Below the pieces are notes generated by a model. The model had not been told where the DNA came from and did no database searches. It saw only the letters and a program-made list of their open reading frames with translations. Both the position numbers and the translations under genes were made by a program. A stretch of DNA of 64,000 bases from Phycomyces blakesleeanus NRRL 1555(-) (Eukaryota > Mucoromycota > Mucoromycetes > Mucorales > Phycomycetaceae). This document shows, in pieces, positions 11,721-25,227 of the stretch; position 1 is the stretch's first letter; each line of letters begins with the position of its first letter. The DNA lies in contig NW_017265153.1 in assembly GCF_001638985.1 (NCBI RefSeq), positions 1-64,000 of the forward strand, read 5' to 3'.

Positions 11721-14611
11721 AGATGCTGTCATTTTCTGTTCATAAAATTAATACTAATAATTTTCAACGAATAATGTATCATTTACTACGCTCATTATAT
11801 GATTCTTTTATACACTTACTAGTAAAGAGAATGCGCTGTACATACTAACTTGCTACCTCTTTTCTTGCTATTCAAACATATCACTCAATCTCTTGATTAA
11901 CATTTGAGAAACCCCCTTTCCAACTCAATGATCCACAAAGTTGTAGATATAAAAAAATTACGGTAGACATCTTCTTTTGGAACATTACTTTTTACCACCC
12001 GCATTTTCTAAGGCACAAACCGACTTTTAAACAAAGTATTATTTTCCCATTACTGCGATCTAATAAAGGTAAAGAAAATATCATATATATTATATTCACA
12101 GTAAAATTTAATTCTAATTCGTAGTAAGCTTGAGTGTATGGCGATGATACATATACTAATTTATACCAATTTGTGGGATCTATACGTATATGAGTTTATA
12201 ACCAGAAAGTTGTTAAGAACCTAATTATATATGTTTTTTTTTATGTTTTACTCCTAGTTCATATAGTATTTTATACAATCTGTTTTCTTTATATTGTTTA
12301 TTTGGATCAAATAAATCCTATGAATTTATCTATAATTGCAAGGTCTCTAAGATATCTTCAGTTATGAGGCGTATAATGTTTAACCTGGACAGTGGTACTA
12401 TTTTATTTGGAAAAATGGATTGTTGTCGAAAGTAAATCGAAAATATGCTTCTCAAATTACACTTGGTATGCACCATAGGAGGACTTATATATAAGCTCTG
12501 GGATACTGGAGGCAAAGACTTTGAGGTGGACGTGGTTTTTTGAATTGAGAAAATGTTAATACCTCGGGAGCTTCTAGAAATTGTATGGTTATTTGGTGCC
12601 ATATATTCTGGTTTCCCGGGCAGGATTAGGAAAAAGTGTTTATTGTCTTCAATTTTGTCACATTAAAGTCAAGTTGGCATCTTCTATATCCCCATTAGTA
12701 TTTCAAAAACAGTTCAATTGGGATGGAATGGCTTGGCTTGGGTTACTTGACAGTTTTCGGAGTCTGTACCAGGGTTGTGATATTGAAGGGTTATTTTATA
12801 ATAGAACTAGCCAACTTTCGAAATTCTTATAACCTCTGAAGAGAGAAGGTCTTCTTTTGTATTATATGTTTTAAGGTATATAAATAAACAGACCTAATTA
12901 AGGTAAAATAGCCGGTTATAATGCATTTGGTTCTCGTAAATATAATAATGGGATTACTGGTATGTCACGAGAGTGAGGAATGAGATGTTTCTTTTATTAT
13001 TATTATTGTATATAAAATCTCGATAAATATAATTTGCTTTTTATGACAAATAAACCTTTTGGGTTTTTCTGATTTTTGGTTTTTGGGGTGGGTGAGCTGT
13101 ATAATAGAAAGGGGGTCAAATGGAGCACCTTTAATAACATGAATTCTAAAGACGTTTTTAAGTCTATATTACCCAACTTCTTGCTATTTTTGTTTTTATT
13201 CCAGAGTATTTTCAGAGCAATGTATGCCAATTTCAATCACAATAGTTCTAGCACAGGAACGTACTCCGGTGAATAGGATAATATATATATTTCAAGTAAA
13301 CGTTATATTGTCAAAGCTAGCAGCATATATATTATAAAATATTCATCTGTAAATTTTGTAAAAGTAAAATAAGCTTTTTTCTAATCTACTTTACTTCAGC
13401 TTATTTACAAAATAAAGCTCTTTCAATTTCCAATAAGGATTAATATAGGGAAAAGAAAAGTATAATACGGGATGATTAATTACGCTATTTGTATACGGTC
13501 TTCACAAGTTGCTTACTATTTTAAGGTGAGAACAGCAAGCTTCAGAAAAAGCTGTAAGAGCAATACTATTGTAAGAAGCTCTATATATATAAAAACTAGT
13601 AAATGTATATATGAAAAGTTATGCCAGTAATTATATTCTTTCAGCTATATATGATAAAGGAAGAACAAAGCAATAGTTAAATATAATTTGTTTGAAGTTT
13701 TCAAAGATACCATTATTTTGTCCAGGTATTTATTGCAATTTTGGCTAAAGATCTTTTTCATTTCTTTGCTGTCCAAAAAAAAATCAGGCTGTCTCCTCGA
13801 CTATATTACAGGAAAACTATTAGAAAAAGTAAAGCCGATTAGTATTGGTGACATAAATAAGATTGTCAACGATGATCATTTATAGTGCTGTTATTTCTGT
13901 CTGGATAAATATGATGCAGCTTGACAAATCCAAAAACATAGAAAATCTTGCTCTTGCTCTCAGTAAATTGGAACAGCTAATCTTACTATCATCATAAAGA
14001 AACTCAAGAACTTACAAATGGCAGGGTTGTATTTGGCTTTAATATATAGTATAAGATCCACTTTTTACCAACAGATAAAATCGGGTACTTTCTCTGCAAC
14101 AATGTTTTAGAGAAATATATGTTGTAACATTGCCAATTAATGTACATCTATATTAAACTATTTCTAGAGACAATAACATATATATCCCTAGATATTAAAA
14201 TTTTGAGGAGCTTGACACTGCTATTCACGTAGAATAGAATGAATATTCCGATTGAGGTTTTTACAAAAGTCGTTGTATAAGAATATATAGTTGCATATAT
14301 GAGATGAAGAGAACACACATGGAAAGATCAAGGCACTATTGTTCTTTCAATAATTTTTATTTTATCTTGTTTTTAAAAGCAATATATTTGTATCTATATG
14401 CTTTCATCCATAGAATGTTAAGTAAAAAACAAAACAAAATATAGTAAGATTAAAGAGACTATACTCTTGAATTTTTGAAAAATAAAGACTTTACTATGAC
14501 TATTCTGGCATAAGCTTATATATATATATACTTTTTACTGTTTATTGAATAACTAAAAAATGAAAGGCTTTTATATAAAAATATAAAGACGGATATACTG
14601 TTAAATATGAT
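11721..14611. other. AT-rich spacer, no gene seen
   Basis: About 2.9 kb of AT-rich DNA with scattered short open frames on both strands (for example 12330-12602, 12581-12832, 13688-13885) that show no motif, no exon-like continuity and no composition shift. It may contain old transposon debris. Confidence 0.5.
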
Positions 14612-17333
14612 TTAATCTAATTTTGCTGCTTTAATAATTGAGTCTGCAACATGAAGAGCAATGGCTTCTGTCGTAACCATAGGGTTGACACCACTTGCAG
14701 TCGGGAAAAGTGAGGCATCGCACACATATAGATTTCTGGTCTCCCATGTCTCACCAGTTGGCTTAGTAGCAGAAGTATCTGGGGAAACACCCATTCGACT
14801 ATATAAATTATTTATTAGTATTATTGATATAAAAGAAGAAAATTAAAGTAAAGCAAAACTGTTTTATAACTATTGGCTGTCTTGTATTGTTACTTCTAGT
14901 TTATGTTCTCTCTTACCAAGATCCCAGTTGATGTGCAGAGAAATAGTTCATGCCATTTACGGGCATTCCGTATTTCTCTATTTCGTCTAGCCACTTGACA
15001 AATCGGGGATTGTTGACCTCAATAGACTCATCTGGAGAAAAGACAAATGGCTTCATACCAAAGGATCCCGTATGGATCTCTCTAGCTCCTGCGGCGCAAA
15101 GTATCATAGCCGCCCGGATGTTTCCTTTTACGATAGACATTTTACCTATCTTAGAGATTTCGTAGGTAATCGATATCTTGTCATCTTTTGTGTACCCAAC
15201 ACTTCCTTTAGAATCCTTATCCCGAACAAGAACTGCGACTGATGAGGACTGTCTGAATTTCAGCATCGCTTCCTTGTGTTCCTTTTTTCCTTGCCATGGC
15301 ACACCAAAGATAAACATATCTGTAGTGTGATGCGGAACAACGAGCTTTGATCCATAGTACTCGCCATCTAAATTCTCAAGACTGCTGCTTATCTATTAAG
15401 TAAATCCAAAGAATAAATATATTAAGTTTTTGTATTTGTCAAAAATATACAAGTTAGTCTCACACTCGTCGTTTTTTTTAAAAAATAAAATAAATATTTT
15501 TGCATGAAACTTACGGAGGTCATTATGGATCCTTCAAAAGGGTCGGTCTGACGGTTATCAAAAAAGCCATAAACTACTGTCACTGGGTGAAGACGGAGAT
15601 TTTGTCCAATGTTCTTGTTCTTGAGTCCACTCTTGAAAAGGACTCCTGGGGTGCTCAAGGATCCTGCAGAGATGACAACCCGAGATGAATTGAGACGAAT
15701 GGTCTGATCTGAATTATTGATTTGGAACTCGACTCCTGTAGCCTTTCCATCAACGATGATAACCCGGTTGACTTTGGCTTGGTCAACAAAACGTGCGCCG
15801 TGTTGAGCGGCAGTACGAAGCCATGAATTTGAAGTGCCATTTTTAATACCATCTTTGCAACCAGTAAGGCACCAGCCACACTCGTGCGATTTACCGCTTG
15901 TATTCTGGGGAATATTTTCAATGTGACAGCCGAGTTTCCTGTCACCAAGAGATTAATTTCATAAATCATAAATCGTAATTAGACTTACTTGCATCCATCA
16001 ATAAGAATTTGATTTGGTATACTGTGCTTAATTCCTTCTGTGGTAGCACCAATTCGTTTGTAAACTTTGTCTAGGTCATCAGAGAACTATTTGTGTATAG
16101 AATAAATAGAGTGAATATTACGAGTTCCTCTTGCCTTTAGCTTTCTATCTCTCTTAATAGATCAATAAGAAGAAAATAAAAATTCGAGTGCAATAATCCA
16201 ACCTTTGATGAAGTAAAATGGGTTAAACCCATCTTTGCCCACTCTTCTCGTACAAAGTGCTGAGGCTAGAACATTGAATGGTAATTAATTAATATTACAC
16301 ATAGCCTCAGCTAGCTTGACTAATATTATTTACTTTTAAGCTGGCTAGAAAGTTTACAGTTGTTGCACCACCAAAAGTGCTTCCCGCCAAGACACTGATC
16401 TCTCCTTTACGAGCAGCAAAGCTTCCTCCTTGTAGATACATATTCTTGTACGCAACCGGTACATCTGAGGTGAATTCACTTTCATGATAGTATTTTCCTT
16501 TTTCAATCACAAGCACAGACAGCCCAGCCTGTGAGAGCTCGGCAGCACATACGCCTAATTTCATATTGGATATATATACACATATACGTATATGCGAGTA
16601 CAAGTAAATAAGTAAATTAAAAAATAGATAGATAAAAGTGTGTCTATTTAATCAAAAGCTCGTGGTGTTTGGACTAACCTCCTCCGGCACCACTTCCAAC
16701 AATAATAACGTCGAATTTTAAAGTAGGATCAAGTAGTTCCTTCTCATTCATAATACTGTATCTTTCACGAACAATACATGGTATATAATCAGGCGCACTT
16801 CTGACAGGGTCCGTTCCAGGGTAGCCGATTGCGGCTTGGTGTGGACTGTTGGACATATTGTATGCAGCGCTCAAAATGGCTGTAGAGAATGTCTTGTAGA
16901 TGGCGACAAGCTGAGGATCATTTGAGAACTTCCATGAAAGAAAAATTTCTGTTTGTTTTTCCTTGCAAAGATCTTCAAACGGTGTAGAGATTTTAGTAAG
17001 CTGTTGCATCCCAGCTGGAGTAGATAGAGTGTCAAGAAGTCCAAGGATGCCATCCAGATCTTCGGGCAGGATTTTTACTGACATGAATTCAAGAAAGGCT
17101 TCGTACACTCCGGGTGTGTGGACACTCAGATTCGAAATTATTTCAATGTCATCTGGAGTGCAGGTAGAGCTTGGAATCTTTTCAATGTCTTTTTTCAAAG
17201 CGTCTTTCTCTTCGGGCGTGAGTGGAGCCAGGATTGTACTGAGGATTGCGATAAGAGTCTTTTCACGTGTAAGGGTGAGTCTGGACCCAAAGTAGCAGGA
17301 TCTTGTTTGCGATTTAGAGACGGAATTTGTCAT
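14612..17333 (-). CDS. Long-chain alcohol oxidase, GMC family
   Basis: A flavoprotein of the GMC oxidoreductase superfamily, long-chain (fatty) alcohol oxidase type; such enzymes oxidise fatty alcohols to aldehydes using O2 and are usually membrane- or peroxisome-associated. Seven exons fit with consistent phases: 16679-17333, 16334-16554, 16203-16265, 15989-16086, 15515-15938, 14917-15392 and 14612-14798, giving 707 residues, a usual size for the family. The N-terminal 200 residues are a helical region without the flavin fold. The dinucleotide-binding motif VIIVGSGAGGG spans the first intron and is followed by LVIEKG. A cysteine-rich CGWCLTGC segment is typical of this subfamily. The C-terminal GMC signature is present: HQLGSCRMG is joined across the last intron, followed by LYVCDASLFPTASGVNPM. 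Start chosen at MTNSVSKS; an upstream in-frame Met (17387) would add a hydrophobic leader and cannot be excluded. Confidence 0.93.
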
Positions 17334-19156
17334 GATGTATACTTGTATGTGTATGTAAAAGAAAGAAACCAATGTAAAGAACAACAAAGATCTTGATCAT
17401 CTAGAATGATGTAAATTTATAGCTTTTTTTCTCAAGGCAGTAAGTTCAGGCGCTTATTCCGATACCTGGATAAGCAGATAAACTTTATATTATATTAACT
17501 ATCTAAAGTAAAGCTATATATAAATATATTTGCTCCCTTTTGTTTAAGCTACTTAGTCTTCGGACAATCTCTGAAATTAGAAACAGTAAAAGAAAGTCTT
17601 GCGGGAAATTAATAATTATTTTGAGATGAGAGTAGTACAATTTACTTAATCGAGTTCAAATGCGATGTCTGTGTATCACTGTCTATGTCCGCGCGTTCAG
17701 ACAATAGTGATACACTATATGACTGTATTTTAGCTTGCATCTCATCATTAATGCTCGTTAATTGATCTAGTGATCGTAGGAACTTTGTTAATGTCTAATA
17801 AGGGTCTCTTTGTAAAGGCTCTCAGATAACATTAAAAGATTTGGCTTTTGGGAAATGGAAAGGGTGAGCTTACCATTACTTTAAGAAACTCTTTGTGATT
17901 TTTTCCCAAATACACTTTAAATACAGAAGCTAGCATCTTCGGTAAAGGGGTTTGTTTTCTTAGATTAGGACATTAAAGAAAAATCGTTCCTTGTCTTACT
18001 CCTCCTAATTTAAATTGGGCCATGTGATAAATGTGTGCGTGTTGCTATGTTACTGTCAAGTCGCTCCTTTTTATTTAAATAGTCTCTTGTCTGCCAAAAG
18101 AAAAAGAAACAAAATATAGATAAAGAAAAAAGAAAGGCGTATCTGTGTCTTGGTATTAAAGGTGATTCTACAGATTTTCAGTTCGTATGTATAGAAGGCA
18201 GGTAATTTTAACGGATAACCAATATAACAATGTAAAATGTTCAATTCGACATTTATATGTGCATTATTTTTAATTCAAAGACCTCTTACTACTTTGATAT
18301 AAAAAATGATCTTATAATAATCTATTTCTCTACATTATTGTTATTATTTTTAGAAAAAAAATGCTTTTAAGCATAAAGGTAAAAGAAGTATTTAAATTCA
18401 TTGAATTTTAAAATATGCTTAAAAGTTCAAAGAAATTTTCCCATTTGAATTTAATGGTTTTGTACATTTTTTTTAAAAAAAAATCCAAAATAACAAGGAA
18501 GAAGTAAAGAAGTATCCTTTAATTGCGGAAACCAATGCAAGTTCCCGAGTATCTGGGTGAGCCAAATCAGAAAGAACTTGCTTTCAATTCTCCCCCTCCT
18601 CTTACTCCTCTTCATATGTTTTCCTGCCAGAATATTATTTCTCGATAGTTTATAGAATACATATTAAATTGAAGAAAGTACAATACAATTTACTTTTGCT
18701 AATTAAAATATACATATATACATAAATTTGCGGTTTATAAAGCAATAAACAGTACAGAAAAGTATGCCTAAGTTATTAAGTAACGTATTAAATATTTTGT
18801 CATTATTATATATATAAGGAAGTATCCGGTACCATATTTGCTAAATTTAACATAATTCGATGCTCTCTCTCTATAATGTTTACTATACTTACTGCCTATG
18901 TATAAAATACTCTTGAACACCTTTTTATCAAAAAAAAAATGCGCCTTTACATTTTCGAATTATGCGTTTTACAAATGTGTTTCATTGTTTAATGGCATAT
19001 TTTATGCAGTCACACTCGAACATACCCTTCAAGATGAAGATGAAGAAAAAAAAGACGGTTTTGGAAACCTTTATATTTCAGCTATACGCACATACATATA
19101 CATACATATATACGTATACATTTAAACGTATACATCTATCCATCTTCTTCATAACA
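17334..19156. promoter_or_regulatory. Divergent intergenic region, 1.8 kb
   Basis: Head-to-head spacer between the alcohol oxidase and GTP cyclohydrolase II. It is AT-rich with poly-A/T runs near 18330-18480 and CT-rich patches near 18590-18610 and 18865. No gene and no defined regulatory site could be supported. Confidence 0.4.
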
Positions 19157-20367
19157 ATGGCCACTGTATTTACTCTTTTTGGCATGAACGTAGTGCACGA
19201 TGGTGCAAATGTTCCAAAGACCTCTGAACATCCTAATACCTTTAGCGACTATGTTAAATTCCTCAAAAACCAAGTACATTCTCCGAGTGCAATTACACCA
19301 TCACTTCCTTCAACCCAAGCAAAAGTTCGGATTCAGTGCCAGGTTCGAGCCAGAATCCCAACAAATGAAGGCGGGGAGATGTTCTTGTACCTTTACAAAA
19401 ATAATCTCGATACTAAGGAACATCTGGCTATTGTGTACGGTGATGACATTCGCTCGAAATCCTTAGACCAGGCGTGGGAGAACGAAACAATAATGAACCG
19501 AATCGTACGCGGTGCATTCTATGGGCGCCTTGAGGAAGTCGTTACAGACGAGTGTCGCAATATCAATCTGACTGAGCAGCAAGTTGCATACTTGGAAAAA
19601 CAGCAAGCAGAAGCCAAGAAAATCTGGTCAGCATCGACAGAACCCCCCCTTGTTCGAATTCATTCAGAGTGTTTTACAGGCGAGACTGTTCATTCTGCTA
19701 GGTGTGATTGTGGAGAACAATTGGATGAGGCTATGCGACTGATGCAGGTTGCAGGACGTGGAGTAATCGTGTATTTGAGACAGGAAGGTCGTGGTATTGG
19801 TTTATTGGAAAAGTTAAAGTGAGTATTTTATGCTTTTATATATATATCTATTTGAATTGTGTCTGTGTGTATGTGTACATATCCATATAATAGCATATAT
19901 TTAACCTGAGCTTTTGAATTTTTAGAGCTTATAACTTGCAAGATCTGGGTCACGATACTGTAGCTGCGAATGTTCTTTTGAATCATCCTGCAGATGGACG
20001 CACATACGGTATTGCAAATGCAATCCTAGAAGACCTCCAACTCAAAAAAGTCCGGCTTTTGACGAATAATCCGGATAAGATCCAACAATTGGAATCATTT
20101 GGATCAGTGAATGTTGTAGAACGTCGGGGTATGGTACCTCAATCCTGGTCTTCTACACCCGGATACAATACACAATCCAACAACATCGACACCAACAACT
20201 CTGAAATGGCAGACCATCCCCGACTTGTTGCTGCCCTCAATCAGTTGCAACGCACTCCATCCTCTTCACCTGCCATCCCAAGTTCACCGAAGAAAGAATT
20301 AGATAGATATTTAGCAGTAAAGGTCAAAAAGATGGGGCACATTCTTGATCTTCCTGATCGTCTTTAG
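19157..20367 (+). CDS. RIB1: GTP cyclohydrolase II
   Basis: Opens the imidazole ring of GTP to give the first committed intermediate of riboflavin (flavin) biosynthesis. Two exons, 19157-19818 and 19926-20367, join in phase inside [18 protein letters not shown] and give 367 residues. Zinc ligands are visible in [18 protein letters not shown] (three cysteines in the C-x10-C-x-C pattern). The GTP-binding and catalytic region REEGRGIGL appears as RQEGRGIGL. The C-terminal end carries a Ser/Pro-rich fungal extension. The start at MATVFTLFG was preferred to upstream in-frame Mets because the sequence before it is low-complexity and TA-rich like an untranslated leader. The gene ends about 200 bp before the convergent MOCS2A stop. 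Confidence 0.95.
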
Positions 20368-20568
20368 AAAGAAAGCAAAAAATTATAGTTTCCAAATCAC
20401 AAGTCTATAGAGAGAGAGAGAAATCGCAAACAAATTCCTTTCATACATTAAATGCACGCAACACTTGTAACACACAAATCCAACTCTTCCTTAATAATAA
20501 TAATAAGTAAATTCTCATTTTTTTATACAAATATGAGTAACATCATCAAAACCTTTTGCCTTATTTCT

Positions 20569-20920
20569 TTATCCACCGCTTACAGGTGGAATAATAGCGA
20601 TTTCATCGTGCGGTTTGAGATTTGTTGTCGATACATCCGAGCTGCTTACGTAATCCATGTTCACCGCATACATTGATGTCCCAAGAATCTTTTCCAGTGG
20701 ACTTCCGTACATATCCACAAGCTTTTCTGTTAATCGAGCTAGTGTCCAGTCTGAGTCAACAGTGAGTGTTTCGGATGGACGCTGGGTTATATCGCGTGCT
20801 GCTGCGAAATAGAGTACTGTTATCTAAGTACAGAGGGACAACTAAACATGTTGAATAAATAAGAGACAACACCGAGAGACAAAACGTGAGAAGCAGATAA
20901 ATACATACTTGATAAGCCAT
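20569..20920 (-). CDS. MOCS2A: Molybdopterin synthase small subunit (MoaD/MOCS2A)
   Basis: The sulfur carrier subunit of molybdopterin synthase; its C-terminal Gly-Gly is thiocarboxylated and donates sulfur to cyclic pyranopterin monophosphate in molybdenum cofactor synthesis. The main exon (20569-20823) reads ITVLYFAAARDITQ, then MYGSPLEKILGTSMYAVN and ends HDEIAIIPPVSGG-stop, the defining ubiquitin-like MoaD tail. The first exon is only 12 nt (20909-20920, MAYQ), joined by an 85-nt intron with GTATGT donor and CTTAG acceptor in phase 0. The product is 88 residues, a typical MOCS2A length. The large subunit (MOCS2B) is not in the window. The small size and 4-codon first exon make it easy to miss. 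Confidence 0.9.
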
Positions 20921-21750
20921 AGGTATATATATATGTGTGTGTATGTATGTATATAGCTGGGTGTATAATTTTTATTAAATAGAAAAGGTCTAAAGAGCAG
21001 GAGAAAGTTAAAAATGAATTTCGAACAAAAAAGAAATAAAGAAAAAGATGAAATGAAGGCTGCACACCAAGTCCGATGACGCAATTCTTGATTTCCATTA
21101 AAACTTTCTTTGAATATATTAAGGTTGAATCCTGACACTGCAACACCATATAATTAAACCCTCAAGAAGGAATATTGTTTTTGATTGATATGCTTTGAAG
21201 TCAATGCTACCAGCAATTATTTGGGCCCGATGTCTCTTATGTCCTCTCTTTAGGACACGATGTTCACGAATTAAATTATAAAAAAAAAACGTTAATCTTA
21301 AATACTTTTCTGCAAGTTACATAAACTCGGCCAATCAAACGAACAACTTTCAAGAAAAATAAAGAATAGAATATGCTATTTTTCGAAAACCAAGCTTAAA
21401 AACGTACACTTTCTATCTAGTAAATCGATCCGAAAATCACTCTTTACCTCTAGGTAACCTTATATAAGAGGTAGTTCTTAAGGGTGTGTAAAGTAAAAAC
21501 CATAATTAAAAAACGAAAAAGTCAATTTACTCCCAATATTCATAACTTGCAGAAGAATATGTATGATTAACGCTGCCGTTTTCAAAGCCTGCTGGACATC
21601 AAGCACATTTTTATTTCTGATGGATGTTTTCCAGAAGAAAGTCAAAAGATAAATAAATCCAGAAACATAGATACCATAAAGCTAATTGCACCATATATGT
21701 ATACGTATACGTGTGGGCAAAACTTTATAGGGAATATGTACTTATACACG

Positions 21751-21781
<31 letters not shown>

Positions 21782-21819
21782 AACTTTTACAAATGCCATT
21801 AAATCTAGATAAGATTAAC
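20921..21819. other. Intergenic region with TA microsatellite
   Basis: AT-rich spacer between the MOCS2A start and the dioxygenase stop. It holds a GTGTGTATGTATGTA stretch near 20935-20952 and a (TA)n run near 21750-21779. No gene supported. Confidence 0.5.
21750..21779. repeat. (TA)n microsatellite
   Basis: About 14-15 uninterrupted TA units just downstream of the dioxygenase gene. Confidence 0.9.
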
Positions 21820-23380
21820 TTATTGGCCTGAGCTCTGCTTCTTTCTAAGCTCCTCACTTCTGGACTTGCTCTTGGGGTCATAGTAAGGTCTTTCGGCCTA
21901 CAAGATTCGTTTAAATAACAATAGCAATAGTATAAGTATATCTTAACTAAATAAAAATATAATGTGAGGAAGTTACCTGTGCTGTAATTCTCCAGCCATG
22001 ACGTCTGTCGATATTCAAATAGTCAAATATTGCGCAGTGAGTAGTAACTCGGTTGTCCCAGACTGCGATTGTGTCTTCAGTCCATTTGAATCGCACCTGA
22101 AAATCATGTCCGCCATATATGTGTTCATACAAGAAGTTGAGGATAGTGTCAGACTCACGCTTGCTCAATCCGACAATGTGGTGGACAAATATGGGCTGTA
22201 CAAAGAGACCCTTCCAACCCGTAACTGGGTGGGTGCGAATGAGTGGATGGGTGTGCTCCACATTTTGTCTGCGTAGAGTAATTCCACGAGCCTTTGCACC
22301 TAATCCTTGATCTTTAGCAGAATGCACAACCTCAAGACCCTCGAGAAATTTTTGCAGAGCAGGAGACAGTCTGTCGTAGGCAGCATAGCTGGATGACCAT
22401 AAAGTGTCTCCACCGATAGTTGGCAAAGTGTCGAGCTTCAAAAATGTGAATCCAGGAGGCTGGAGCTCATAGCTTACATCACTATGCCAGCCTAGAATTA
22501 TTGTTTTTTATTATTTGGTATGTGGAAATAAGTGACTATGAGAAGATACATAAATACAATCATTCTTTTTTCACATTACCATCAGAGGCAGTACGGAAGT
22601 ATGATGAGATCTTGTTTGCTTCATCACTAAAAATATATTATATATGTGTGTGTTAGAATAAAGGACAAAATAAATTGTCAAATATTTTCTCATTATGAAC
22701 ACCCTGTTACCTCTTATCATAGAAAATGGGAAAGACTTCTGGCTCATTAGGAACATGTCCTTCTGTCAAGTGAATGTGGCTGGAGGGAAAAAACAAAGAA
22801 ACAAATGAATTAACAAAGAAAATGGATAGCAATTCAAACAAATTACTTACAGAGGACCTATAATAACAATAACAAAGATGTATATATACATTTGATTAAT
22901 TAAACACCAAGAGTATTTTTTTTATAAAACCCACCATAATATCTTCCAAGCTCTTTTCCTTGTTGATAGTTGAGATCCTGGTCTCTGAAAAACACAACAC
23001 CGCGTTCTGCAACAAGAAGAGCAAGGTCATCCTTTTGCTGGTTTGTCAACTGGGAGAGCTGTAATCCATGGATTTCGGTACCAATATTTGGAGTAAGATC
23101 AAATATCTTTTCAGCATTGTTATATATTGATGCCTTGGTTGGATCAGCACGATGGCCAGGATCGTTGTGCTCAAAGGGTTCAAGTTCAGAATACTATTGA
23201 ATGCAAATCAAACGATCAATAAATATATACAATCATTTCTTATTGCTAATTTTATTGTATTGTTAGATTATGAAGAAAACGTACAACAGTCGGGGGGTAA
23301 GACAAGTAAGACTTTTCCTGAAGAGCCAGCTTCTTCAAGTCGAGAATAGCTGTAGTTTCTTTGACTGTAGCGTTTGTCAT
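21820..23380 (-). CDS. 2-oxoglutarate dioxygenase, TauD/JLP1-like
   Basis: An Fe(II)/2-oxoglutarate-dependent dioxygenase of the TauD/TfdA family, close in layout to yeast Jlp1, which releases sulfite from sulfonates. The substrate here is inferred. Seven exons fit in phase: 23285-23380, 22935-23193, 22851-22857, 22711-22779, 22580-22626, 21977-22491 and 21820-21897, giving 356 residues. The iron ligands are seen as the HSD of GWHSDVSYE and the later histidine of VTTHCAIFDY; the 2-oxoglutarate-binding arginine lies in RRHGWRIT. The N-terminal core includes GTEIHGLQLSQL and GVVFFRDQDL. The third exon is just 7 nt and supplies the GPL of GRYYGGPLHIH. Regulation by sulfur supply is known in the family but nothing in the upstream DNA shows it. 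Confidence 0.92.
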
Positions 23381-25227
23381 TATGTTTTAAATTAATGTAT
23401 ATATTTATATGTATATAGGTTGTTTTTTATTAGTAGTATTAAGATGATGGTAAATGAATCGAATTGAGGTTGTCTGTATATTTATATTTCTCGAATAAAT
23501 AGTTAATCCTAAAGAATATTTTGGTTTCAAATATATACGTTCTATGGCGCAATACACCAGATTTAATGAAAAAATGGCAATCGGTGTGTTCCCTTGCTCG
23601 AATTGCGTCAACCTTTTATGCTTTTTCGCCATATATACTAAAGCAAGGAAAGAATCACTTTATAAAATCTTCTTTTTTTGATTATTTTTATTTGGCTACA
23701 CCAAGCAAGGTCCAGGTTAATGATCTTATTTTTATTAAGAGATCTTCTCTGACAGCATATAGACCATGTATTCTTTTAAAAAAGAAAAGAATACATAACA
23801 GATAAAAGATAAAAAGAAGTCCTGAGTGATCACAAAAGACCAAGAAGAGAGAGAGAGAAAGAGAAAGATAAGTAATGAGCCACAAGGCCACAAGCACCCC
23901 CAAAAAAAACATGAAAAATGGCTATTTGGACTCTACATGACTTGAAGACTAATAAGAAAAAAGACATCAGCGTCGGTTAGTTTGCAAAACCAGTACATAT
24001 AGAATAAGCTCTACAACGACAACTTAAAGCAAGTCCAAATTTTAAACCATCGTTTGAATGATCTTCTTCTTTATGGATTCCCCAGATCAGCAGAAATAAT
24101 CTAACTAGTTCAAATAGTAAGACTTGATTTACACCTATCTGCTCCAAAACAGCCAGAGAACCTATACTTCTTGGAAACGGTTGACACCATGAATTTTTTC
24201 TACATACCAAAACAATTAAAGAAAACAAGATAGGTAAAATAATTAATAAACTGCATGGAAACAGTAAAAGTAAAACTCTGAAAGCTTTTAAAGTATAGTT
24301 GAATATTTGATGACTCTAATTTATTTTTTATAGAGTCTGGGTCTTGCGGTCGAAAAGCCAAAATAAGAAATATTGGCTATTCACACTATGGTTTCGATCT
24401 TTTGAAGATAAAGATGAAAGTGAAAAGAATTAAGGAATTATACAGCACAAAAATCTTTCCAACTTATTAACAACACTCAAAGTGCTAATACTAATCAACA
24501 TACTCATGTTAAAGCCTAAACCAATACCTTAATGGCTATTAAAGACGATGTTGAGTTATATATAAAAAAATAACAGTCTGTTCTTATAGCAGCAAAACAA
24601 ATTTCAAGATCTTTAAGTTTTCTACCACTCTGAAAAACTCTTGTCTAACTCTCACTTTACAATTTCTAATGTATATTTCTTTATGCCTCTTTTACTTGAT
24701 TAATTATAAAATTCTTTAGATCGTTCGGGTAGCCTTATAATGCCATAAGGCGTCAGACGCCAACATAGCCACACAAATTAGTATACAATACTTCTACCTA
24801 TTAGTTACAGTATAATATATTACAATTTGGAAATTGCTGCCGATATCTTTAGGCGTCGTTTTTTTTTCTATTGAAAATATGACTTTTATGAAAACTTAGT
24901 TAACAAATTTTGACAAGATTTTACTAGTAAGAATGTAAACAAGTTAGGCACACAACCTTCCCAGTTTTTCCTTCATAGCACTCAGTACAGCAAATATAAA
25001 ACAGTGATACCAAAATATTTGAAGACATTTACAGACCTAGACTTTAAGTCTACGACTGGTGTTTTTTTCTTTTCTTTTTTCTCTTTTTCTATTTGTCGTT
25101 AATTAAATATAATTCTACTGTAGGTAAAAACACCAATAAATTATTGAAACAAATCCGAGATGTTTAAAATTCATCTCTAAATACACCATAGTGCATTTAT
25201 AGATCTTAAAACCCCTTATTTTTCTTA
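23381..25227. other. Intergenic region, no gene seen
   Basis: About 1.85 kb between the divergently transcribed dioxygenase and methyltransferase genes. It is AT-rich, with a GAGAGAGA patch near 23845-23870. Open frames at 23521-23805 and 23977-24228 lack motifs. Nothing else supportable. Confidence 0.5.
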
